64,000 bases of DNA from Eggerthella lenta DSM 2243 (GTDB taxonomy: Bacteria > Actinomycetota > Coriobacteriia > Coriobacteriales > Eggerthellaceae), in the NCBI RefSeq assembly GCF_000024265.1, contig NC_013204.1, forward strand, positions 1,166,180 through 1,230,179, in the 5' to 3' direction. A model generated the notes under the pieces. That model saw only the letters and a program-made list of their open reading frames with translations. It was not told the DNA's origin and did not search any database. Position 1 is the first letter of the stretch, and the number at the start of each line of letters is the position of its first letter. Shown here one piece after another: positions 44,243-50,482 of the stretch. The translations under genes and the position numbers were made by a program.

Positions 44243-44848
44243 TTAGCGTCCCTTCACCTGCTTCTTCTTGGGTGTGATCAAATTGGAGATGCTCTTGTAC
44301 ACGATGAGCGTGAGCACCGCGTTGATGCCGGCCTTGATGAGGTTGAACGGCGTGAGGATGGGCAGGATCATGGCCACGACGGCGTCGAGCGGCACGCCCA
44401 GCCACATCGGCGTGATGACGAGGTTGCCCAGGATGGCCATGACGGTGGCCGTGATGGCGCTCAGCACGAGGCCGACGACGCCGCTCTTGAACGTGCGCGA
44501 ACGGCGGTACACGAGCGCGGCGGGCAGGATGAAGCCGGCCACCACGAGGATGTTCATGACGGCGCCCGAGAAGTCGGCCATGAGGATGCCGTGGATGACG
44601 GCGCCCACGACGCCCACCGCGAGGCCGGCCGCCGGGCCGAAGGCGAAGCCGCACACCATGGCGGGCATGGCGGAGGCGTCGTACTTGAGCCAGGTGACGC
44701 CGGGTAGCAGCGGGAACTCCACGAACGACAGCAGCACGCCGATCGCGCACATGAGCGCCATCGTCACGAGCTGGCGGGTGTCCCACTTGTTGGTGTTGGT
44801 GAATTCGTACGTGTCCTGGGCGTTGGTGCCCGGTGCGTTGCCGGTCAT
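44243..44848 (-). CDS. ribU: ECF transporter substrate-binding subunit, riboflavin type (RibU)
   Basis: 201-residue S component with about six TMs. The assignment to riboflavin rests on the FMN riboswitch upstream; the sequence also has RibU-like features (WLKYDASAMPAMVCGFAFGP, with Asp and Gly-rich loop). Start 44848 follows AAAGGGG. Dedicated EcfA1-A2-T genes follow, so this is a group I (own ATPase) ECF module. Import of riboflavin would supply FMN/FAD for the many flavoproteins in the region; that link is circumstantial. Confidence 0.86.
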   Translation of the reverse strand: MTGNAPGTNAQDTYEFTNTNKWDTRQLVTMALMCAIGVLLSFVEFPLLPGVTWLKYDASAMPAMVCGFAFGPAAGLAVGVVGAVIHGILMADFSGAVMNILVVAGFILPAALVYRRSRTFKSGVVGLVLSAITATVMAILGNLVITPMWLGVPLDAVVAMILPILTPFNLIKAGINAVLTLIVYKSISNLITPKKKQVKGR

Positions 44849-44904
44849 GGCAACCCCTTTCTCTTGCAGGCCGTGACGTTCGGGTCACGTTTCCCGGCCT
44901 AAAG

Positions 44905-44941
44905 AGAAAACGAGCCCGTATGAATTCCTTCCATACAGGCT
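44905..44941 (-). terminator. Terminator of the FMN riboswitch expression platform
   Basis: On the minus strand AGCCTGTATG pairs with CATACGGGCT (one G-U pair; arms 44932-44941 and 44913-44922) and is followed by a U-rich tract (CGTTTTCTCTTT). It lies between the aptamer and ribU, so FMN would end transcription before ribU. Confidence 0.85.
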
Positions 44942-44987
44942 TCTTGGGGTCCGAGCCGACGCACGCGGGGCGTGGTCGACGCGGATC

Positions 44988-45154
44988 TCTGCCTCTTCCA
45001 TCCGGACTATACCGTTGGTTCCGGAATCGCACCGGAATCAGCCTGCAACCGCACTCCCTATCGGGGACGTTCGCAGGGTCGCGGACTCCCGGCTCGCCGA
45101 TGCGGGGCATCGCGGCCGGATTACCGCCAGTGAGGAATTGCACCTCGCCCTGAA
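44988..45154 (-). promoter_or_regulatory. FMN riboswitch (RFN element)
   Basis: The minus-strand RNA contains the conserved RFN core: TCAGGGCGAGGTGCAATTCC near the 5' end, the CTGGCGGTAAT segment, the GCCCGCGAGC-like P3 region, GGTGCGATTCCGGAACC and the closing AGTCCGGATGGAAGAGGC. The FMN aptamer consensus is well matched. A terminator follows, so control is by transcription attenuation of the ECF riboflavin operon. Confidence 0.92.
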
Positions 45155-45172
45155 ACAGAATCCATGCGCTGC

Positions 45173-45201
45173 ATTGTAGCGACCTTGTTGCCGTCTGGCA
45201 A
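45173..45201 (-). promoter_or_regulatory. Promoter of the FMN riboswitch-ECF operon
   Basis: Minus-strand TTGCCA (45196-45201), 17-base spacer, TACAAT (45173-45178). It places the start about 12 bases before the aptamer. Confidence 0.7.
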
Positions 45202-45265
45202 CCACGCAATGACCGAATGGGGGACAATGCGCAGGTTTTGTGGGTTGGGCGGCGCCTCGTTGCCG

Positions 45266-45271
45266 TATAAT
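45266..45271 (+). promoter_or_regulatory. -10 element of the ATC-hydrolase-like gene
   Basis: Perfect TATAAT 40 bases before the ATG. TTGGGC at 45245-45250 is a weak -35 candidate with a 15-base spacer. Confidence 0.5.
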
Positions 45272-45311
45272 CGCAGCAACGAAGAGGGTCCGGCACGAAG
45301 GGGAGGGCACC

Positions 45312-45812
45312 ATGGCCGAGAGCAGAATCGTCAACGAACCGCGCAGCAAGAACCCGCTCGTCAAGGCCATCCGCGAGCTGCTGGAGCATCGCGCGCTGTG
45401 GCTGTACCTGCTCACCGACGAGGCGGCGAAGGCGGGCGCCGACCCGGCCGCGTTCGCGCCGGCGGCCGTGAAGCGCTGCGGGTTGTTCCAGGGCGCGGAG
45501 CTGGTCGCGAAGGGCGGCGGCACGAACAGCCTGAAGAGCCTCAAGAAGGGCCTGTTCGGCAAGCCTGCGCAGATGGTGTTCGAGATGGACGTGAAGGACG
45601 TGCAGGATGACCGCTTCGAGCTGGAGTTCCACTACTGCCCGCTCGTGAAGGCGTGGCAGAAGCAGGGCTGCACCGACGAGGAGATTTCCAACCTCTGCGA
45701 CTGGGCCATGTGCGGCGACCGCGGCATCGGCGAAGCCTACGGCTGCGACCTCGACCTGCCCAAGACCATCGCCCGCGGCGACGACGTCTGCCATTTGATC
45801 TACCACCGCTAA
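45312..45812 (+). CDS. L-2-amino-thiazoline-4-carboxylic acid hydrolase-like protein
   Basis: 166-residue protein with the ATC-hydrolase family core: FHYCPLVKAWQ followed by an acidic helix and LCDWAMCGDRGIGEAYG with two Cys. In Pseudomonas the family opens the thiazoline ring in L-cysteine formation, but most bacterial homologues have unknown roles, so this is a family-level name. Start 45312 follows GAAGGGGAGGG; a longer frame upstream overlaps the promoter. It is monocistronic or leads into the symporter gene 104 bases on, which has its own -10. Confidence 0.8.
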   Translation: MAESRIVNEPRSKNPLVKAIRELLEHRALWLYLLTDEAAKAGADPAAFAPAAVKRCGLFQGAELVAKGGGTNSLKSLKKGLFGKPAQMVFEMDVKDVQDDRFELEFHYCPLVKAWQKQGCTDEEISNLCDWAMCGDRGIGEAYGCDLDLPKTIARGDDVCHLIYHR

Positions 45813-45901
45813 AAAGGCGGCCGCAAGAAGCCTCGGCCTGCGCCGGGGTAACCGTTTGTGGACGGCAGGCGTTGTTTTTCCTGATCGGGCGAACTCCGGG
45901 G

Positions 45902-45907
45902 TAGAAT
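45902..45907 (+). promoter_or_regulatory. -10 element of the symporter gene, near-leaderless
   Basis: TAGAAT is only 9 bases before the ATG at 45917, so the predicted start of transcription lies 2-4 bases upstream of the start codon and the mRNA would be nearly leaderless. The alternative is an unseen upstream promoter. Confidence 0.4.
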
Positions 45908-45916
45908 AGCGGAATT

Positions 45917-47365
45917 ATGTTCGAACTACTCAACACCATCGACGCATTCGTATGGGGCCCCGCGATGATCGCGCTTCTGCTGGGGTCTCATCTGTTCTTC
46001 ACCTTCAAGACGGGGTTCATCCAGCGCAAGCTGCCGCAGGCCATCAAGCTGTCGCTGTCGAGCGACCCCGAGGGCAAGGGCGACATCAGCCACTTCGGCG
46101 CGCTGGCCACGGCGCTGGCCGCCACCATCGGCACCGGCTCCATCGTGGGCGTGGCCACGGCCATCCTCGCGGGCGGACCGGGCGCGGTGTTCTGGATGTG
46201 GATCACCGGCGTGTTCGGCATCGCCACGAAGTACGCCGAGGTGTACGCGGCCGTGAAGTACCGCGTGCGCGACCACAACGGCGCCATGCTCGGCGGCGCC
46301 ATGTACATCTGGGAGCGCGCGTTCAGGCGCAACGCCGAGGGCAAGCGCGACCCGAGCCCCGGCGGGCACACTCCCTGGTGGGCGAAGCTCGGTGCCGTGG
46401 CGTTCGCCGCGTTCGCCGCCATCGCGGCCATCGGCACCGGCTCGGCCGTGCAGGCGTCGGCCATGTCCGGCATCATCACCTCGAACGTGGACGTCCCCGC
46501 GTGGGTCGTCGGCGTGATCATCGTGGTGCTGGTGTCCGTGGTCATCTTCGGCGGCGTGCAGTCCATCTCGAAGGTGTGCGAGCGCCTCGTTCCCATCATG
46601 GCCGTCGCCTACGCGGGCGGCTGCCTCGTCATCCTCGCGTTCAACTGGGCGCTCATCGGCGACGCGCTGGGGCTCATCCTGGAATGCGCGTTCACCTCGA
46701 AGGCCGCGTTCGGCGGTGCGGTGGGCTCGGGCATCATGATGGCGCTGCAGTTCGGCTGCGCGCGCGGTTTGTTCTCGAACGAGTCGGGCCTGGGGTCGGC
46801 CCCCATCGTGGCCTCGGCGGCCTCCACGCGCAACCCGGCGCAGCAGGCGCTCGTGGCGATGACCGGCACGTTCTGGTCCACCGTGGTCATCTGTGCGCTC
46901 ACGGGCATCGTGCTCGTGTCCACGATGCTGGCGAACCCCGACATCGCGTCGTCCATCATGGCGAATCCCACCGTCTACTCCGGCGCGATGCTGGCCAGCG
47001 AGGCGTTCGCGAAGATCCCCTACATCGGCACGCCCATCCTCGTGCTGGGCATGGTGGCGTTCAGCTACACCACTATCCTCGGCTGGTCGTACTACGGCAA
47101 CCGTTGCATCACGTACCTGTTCGGGCGTTACGCCATCCGTCCGTACCAGGTGATCTACGTGGCCGTGGCCTTTCTCGGCGCCATCGGCGTGGGCGACATC
47201 GTGTGGACGATCTCGGACATCGGCAACGCGCTCATGGCCATCCCCAACATCATCGTCGTGCTGCTGCTGAGCGGCATGATCGCGCGCGAGACGCGCCACT
47301 ACGTGTACGACGGCAACCTCGACGAGGTCGACGACACGCCCATCCCGCAGCTGGAGGGGAAGTAG
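45917..47365 (+). CDS. Alanine/glycine:cation symporter (AGCS family)
   Basis: 482-residue sodium- or proton-coupled importer of alanine or glycine. About eleven to twelve TMs; family motifs include the early GTGSIVGVATAILAGGPGAV region, GAMYIWERA, and the ARGLFSNESGLGSAPIVAS motif around residues 275-290, which matches the AGCS signature. The ribosome site before the ATG is weak (GCGGAA). The gene ends 67 bases before the IS256-family element, whose insertion does not touch it. An amino-acid symporter fits an anaerobe that ferments amino acids. Confidence 0.92.
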   Translation: MFELLNTIDAFVWGPAMIALLLGSHLFFTFKTGFIQRKLPQAIKLSLSSDPEGKGDISHFGALATALAATIGTGSIVGVATAILAGGPGAVFWMWITGVFGIATKYAEVYAAVKYRVRDHNGAMLGGAMYIWERAFRRNAEGKRDPSPGGHTPWWAKLGAVAFAAFAAIAAIGTGSAVQASAMSGIITSNVDVPAWVVGVIIVVLVSVVIFGGVQSISKVCERLVPIMAVAYAGGCLVILAFNWALIGDALGLILECAFTSKAAFGGAVGSGIMMALQFGCARGLFSNESGLGSAPIVASAASTRNPAQQALVAMTGTFWSTVVICALTGIVLVSTMLANPDIASSIMANPTVYSGAMLASEAFAKIPYIGTPILVLGMVAFSYTTILGWSYYGNRCITYLFGRYAIRPYQVIYVAVAFLGAIGVGDIVWTISDIGNALMAIPNIIVVLLLSGMIARETRHYVYDGNLDEVDDTPIPQLEGK

Positions 47366-47424
47366 CGCCGCGACGCCGGGCGCTGCGCTCGCCCGCCTTG
47401 CGCGGGGAGGGCGGTTGCCGCGGG

Positions 47425-47432
47425 AATCGGCA
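47425..47432. repeat. Left target-site duplication AATCGGCA of the IS element
   Basis: Identical to 48932-48939 on the other side of the element. Eight base pairs is the normal IS256-family duplication length. Confidence 0.9.
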
Positions 47433-48931
47433 GGCCGCGTCCCGAATCGTGGTGTATCAGGGCCATCGCCGGAGAATCGCCGGCACCCTTGCGAGGTGAA
47501 TCTTAGCCTTCGTCCTCCTTCGGGTCAATGGCGCTCCCTATGATCTTGCGCGCCGCCTCGCGGGCGGCGAGCACCTCGGCCTCGCCGGGGGCCTCGCGCT
47601 CCTGGGCCTTCCAGGCGTGCGCGAGCGAGGGCCTGGAGATGACGCAGCGCGCCGACCACTCCTCGTCGGCCTCGATGAGCGCCGCTCCCACCAGGCGGAT
47701 GAGCGACTCGCGCGAGGGGAACCCCTGCACGACGCGCGTCCTGCGCTTGATCTCGCGGTTGGCCCTCTCCTGGACGTTGTTGGTGCGGATCTTGGTGCGG
47801 TGCGTGGCCGGGAACGCCAGGTAGGCGAGCGCCGCCTCCTCGGCCTCCAAGAGCACGTTTCCGGCCGCCCTCGAGATCTTCAGCACCTCCTCGGTCGCCT
47901 CTTGGTAGCACGCCCGCACGAGGACGGGGCTCTTCTGCGCGAAGACGGCCTTCATGGCCTCGCGCGCCTTTCTCTGGTCGTCCTTCCTGTGGATGCGGCC
48001 CGCCACGTTGCGCATGAGGTGCGTGACGCAGCGCTGCCAGGCCGCTCCTTGGAACGTCTCGGCTATCGCCTTCGCGAGCCCTTCGTGGGCGTCCGAGACG
48101 ACGAGGCGCACGCCGTCGACGCCGCGCGCCCTCAGGCCGGAGAGGAACGCCTTCCACCCGGCGTGGCTCTCCGTGTCCACGCAGTCCACGCCGACGAAGC
48201 GCTTGTGGCCCGTGTCGTCGAGCCCGATCGCGGTCACGACGGCCTGGGACGCCGAGCGCCCCTCCACGCGGCACTTCACGTAGGTGGCGTCGAGCCACAG
48301 GTAGGCGAAGCGCACCCCGTCGAAGCGCTGCCTCCTGAACGCGTCCACCTCGGCGTCCAGGCACTCGCACAGGCGCGACACCTGCGACTTCGACATCGAC
48401 CTCACGCCGAGCTCGCCCGCGACGGCCTCCACCTTGCGCGTCGATATCCCCATGACGTACATCTCGGCCACCGCCGCGACGAGCGCCCGGTCCACCCTGC
48501 AGTAGCGCTCGATCAGGTCCTCGGGGAAGAACGAGCCTCGGCGCAGCTTCGGAATCTTGAGGGTGACGTCGCCCGCGGCGGTCGAGAGCCCCCGCTCCCG
48601 GTAGCCGTTGCGCGAGTTGACGCGCCCCTCGTCGCGCTCCCCGTAGGGGGCGTTGCACGCCTCGTCGGCCTTCGCCGACATCGCGGCGTTCGCCAGGAGC
48701 TCGAGCATCCTGCGCCCGAAGGCCTGCAGGTCGGTGCATTCCTCGAGGATCGCGAACGCGAGCCCCTTCACTTCGGGGTCGTTGAATAGTAGAGTGTCCA
48801 TAGCGGGCATCGCCTTCCTTCGAATCTGTCTTTTGTGGTGATTGACGATTCTAGACGATGTCCGTTTTTCTCGGGCAGGCTTCGCCCGCCCTCCAGAAAC
48901 GGATTGATACACCAACTTTCGGGACGCTACC
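47433..48931. mobile_element. Complete IS256-family insertion sequence
   Basis: 1,499-bp element with near-perfect terminal inverted repeats: GGCCGCGTCCCGAATCGT... at 47433-47459 and its counterpart at 48905-48931 differ at five of 27 positions (GG, GCGTCCCGAA and T-GGTGTATCA shared). Exact 8-bp target duplications flank it and a single intact transposase fills it. It lies between the AGCS symporter and the cytochrome operon without disrupting a gene. The intact duplication points to a recent insertion. Confidence 0.94.
47503..48810 (-). CDS. IS256-family transposase
   Basis: 435-residue DDE transposase. The catalytic acidic residues are visible in LWLDATYVK, VVSDAHEGL and, after the family-typical NVQERANREIKRRT, the Glu of NVQER. 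The N-terminal half carries a zinc-independent helical DNA-binding region (MLELLANAAMSAKADEACNA) and the KSQVSRLCE segment. The gene is intact. Start 48810 (MPAMDTLLF) or 48801 are both plausible; GGAAGG sits just before. No second frame is needed, as expected for IS256. Confidence 0.95.
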   Translation of the reverse strand: MPAMDTLLFNDPEVKGLAFAILEECTDLQAFGRRMLELLANAAMSAKADEACNAPYGERDEGRVNSRNGYRERGLSTAAGDVTLKIPKLRRGSFFPEDLIERYCRVDRALVAAVAEMYVMGISTRKVEAVAGELGVRSMSKSQVSRLCECLDAEVDAFRRQRFDGVRFAYLWLDATYVKCRVEGRSASQAVVTAIGLDDTGHKRFVGVDCVDTESHAGWKAFLSGLRARGVDGVRLVVSDAHEGLAKAIAETFQGAAWQRCVTHLMRNVAGRIHRKDDQRKAREAMKAVFAQKSPVLVRACYQEATEEVLKISRAAGNVLLEAEEAALAYLAFPATHRTKIRTNNVQERANREIKRRTRVVQGFPSRESLIRLVGAALIEADEEWSARCVISRPSLAHAWKAQEREAPGEAEVLAAREAARKIIGSAIDPKEDEG

Positions 48932-48939
48932 AATCGGCA
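48932..48939. repeat. Right target-site duplication AATCGGCA of the IS element
   Basis: Identical to 47425-47432. It lies 11 bases before the left end of the first copy of a separate inverted-repeat element (48951-49123). Confidence 0.9.
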
Positions 48940-48950
48940 TCGGCCCGACA

Positions 48951-49123
48951 CGGGAATCGCGGAATTCTAGGCAATTTTGACGTTTTGCGCACGATCGAGG
49001 GCTGCGGTGTCCGAGGCGGCAAAACTGACCTGGGGCGATGCTCGCCCCTGTTCCGCGGCGGGGAGCCGAAGGGCCGAAATCGTACGCAAAACGAAAAAAT
49101 TGCTTACTTCGGGCGAATTTCCG
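48951..49123. repeat. Inverted-repeat element, copy A (MITE/REP-like)
   Basis: 173 bp. The left end holds CAATTTTGACGTTTTGCGC (48972-48990) and the right end its near-complement, ACGCAAAACGAAAAAATTGC. The 217-bp copy B at 55319-55535 shares both ends and part of the middle (CGTCGAGGG-type). It contains no gene. It lies between the IS256 element and the convergent cytochrome operon end at 49177. See the finding. Confidence 0.65.
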
Positions 49124-49176
49124 TGCCCGACGGCGTGCCCGGCTCCAAGCGAGCTCGAAGCCGGGCGCTCGAAGCT

Positions 49177-49866
49177 CTACGGCGTCGCGGGCCGCGCCCG
49201 CTTCGCGCGCAGGTGCGTCGCCGCGCGCAGCGCAACGTAGACCAGCATGATCGCCGTGTACGCGGCGATGCTGAACGCGGCTTTCTGCCCGCTCGACGAG
49301 ACGGTGGGCGCCAGCACCAGCACGAGGTGCGCGTACGTCAGCCCGAAGAACGCGTAGGCGGTTTTCTGCAGGCGCTTCCACGCGTCGGAGCTCATGCGGG
49401 TTTTCACCGCGTTGAACGACGTGACGGTGAGCGCCGCCAGCAGCACGATGAGCAGGCTCGACACGACGAACGACGCGACCATGCCCGCCGACATCCCGGC
49501 GAACCCCGACAGGATGTCGGCCAGGTACGTGCCCAGGTAGTTCGCCACGTGCCCGACGGTCAGGATGGCGGCGATGATGGACAGCTCGCCGCGGATGGGC
49601 ATGAGCATCTGGCGCGCCTTCGACCCTTCGGGCAGCGCCCCGATGTACATGACGAGCGCGAACAGGGCGAACCCGAGCAGGCACCGCGTGAGGTACGGGT
49701 ACACCGCGGCGGCGAACTCGCGCGAGACCCCGAACAGCACCCCTGACAGGAACAGCACGTCGACGGCCACGGCCACGATGTAGAACGACACGGCGTAGCG
49801 CTTGATCTGCCTGTGCAGCGCGCACGCGAACAGCACGCTTATGAGAATCGCCAGCAACACCTCCAT
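49177..49866 (-). CDS. Integral membrane protein of a Mo-enzyme/cytochrome operon
   Basis: 229-residue protein with about six to seven TMs (residues 2-25, 30-50, 57-77, 95-112, 128-150, 165-185 and 190-210). A few His occur in or near helices (GHVANYLG, YAHLVLV), so it could bind haem b or quinone, but the family is not recognised. Start 49866 follows AAAGGAGG. It is the last gene of an operon after a FeS subunit, a Mo catalytic subunit and a pentahaem cytochrome, so it is probably a membrane electron-entry or anchor subunit. It is not NrfD- or DmsC-like by length (those exceed 280 residues). Confidence 0.75.
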   Translation of the reverse strand: MEVLLAILISVLFACALHRQIKRYAVSFYIVAVAVDVLFLSGVLFGVSREFAAAVYPYLTRCLLGFALFALVMYIGALPEGSKARQMLMPIRGELSIIAAILTVGHVANYLGTYLADILSGFAGMSAGMVASFVVSSLLIVLLAALTVTSFNAVKTRMSSDAWKRLQKTAYAFFGLTYAHLVLVLAPTVSSSGQKAAFSIAAYTAIMLVYVALRAATHLRAKRARPATP

Positions 49867-49894
49867 GGGAACCTCCTTTCCAGCCTCCCGGCCG

Positions 49895-50413
49895 TTAGCG
49901 GACCACCCAGCCGGCAGGCACGTCGGCGTCGCTGTGGCATTGCGCGCACTGCATGACCGACGCGGTGTGCGACTTGTGGCACGTGCCGCACGCCAGCTCC
50001 TCGTGGAAATTGCTATGCGGGTTGTACTCCCGCTGCGCGGTGATCCGCGCCAGGCTGTCCTGCCCGATGTCGTGGCACGATCCGTTCATGCAGAACGCGT
50101 TGTCGAACTGCCGCTGCTCGAGCGGCAGCGCGTAGCCGCCCGCCACCCACGTCACGCCCTCGGCCAGCTGCTCGCTGAGCGTGGGCACGTGGCAGTCGAG
50201 GCAGCTGACGTCCGCCACGCGATGCGAGGCGGCCAGCAGCGTGGCATCGTCGGCGTAGTAGTCCTCGACGTACGGGTCCATGGGCGTGTGGCAGATGGCG
50301 TTGCAGAAGCTGGGCTGCTCGTGCCATACCCAGAACCCCGCGCCGGCCGCCACGACGACCGCCGCCGCCACCCCGAGCGCGATGAGCCTCTTGGTTCTCT
50401 TCCGATCGTTCAT
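49895..50413 (-). CDS. Pentahaem c-type cytochrome (NrfH/NapC-like) with noncanonical haem motifs
   Basis: 172-residue membrane-anchored cytochrome: a single N-terminal TM (residues 9-30), then five haem motifs. They are CNAICH (37-42, CX3CH), CLDCH (71-75), CMNGSCH (108-114, CX4CH), CGTCH (142-146) and CAQCH (156-160), plus free His (64, 133, 137, 149) that can be distal ligands. It resembles NrfH/NapC quinol dehydrogenases in size and anchoring, so it probably passes electrons from menaquinol to the Mo subunit encoded just upstream. Start 50413 follows AAGGAGGG. Gap to the Mo gene is 69 bases. Confidence 0.85.
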   Translation of the reverse strand: MNDRKRTKRLIALGVAAAVVVAAGAGFWVWHEQPSFCNAICHTPMDPYVEDYYADDATLLAASHRVADVSCLDCHVPTLSEQLAEGVTWVAGGYALPLEQRQFDNAFCMNGSCHDIGQDSLARITAQREYNPHSNFHEELACGTCHKSHTASVMQCAQCHSDADVPAGWVVR

Positions 50414-50482
50414 GATTCCCTCCTTGACGCCCCGCCCGCGCGGCATGCGCGGCGCGGGCGGGGCCGCTGATCCGTTGGCTGG

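Noticed and set aside
45813-45916. Glycine riboswitch before the AGCS symporter
   Set aside because: The gap is about 100 bases, lacks the tandem glycine aptamer core and has a -10 element next to the start codon.
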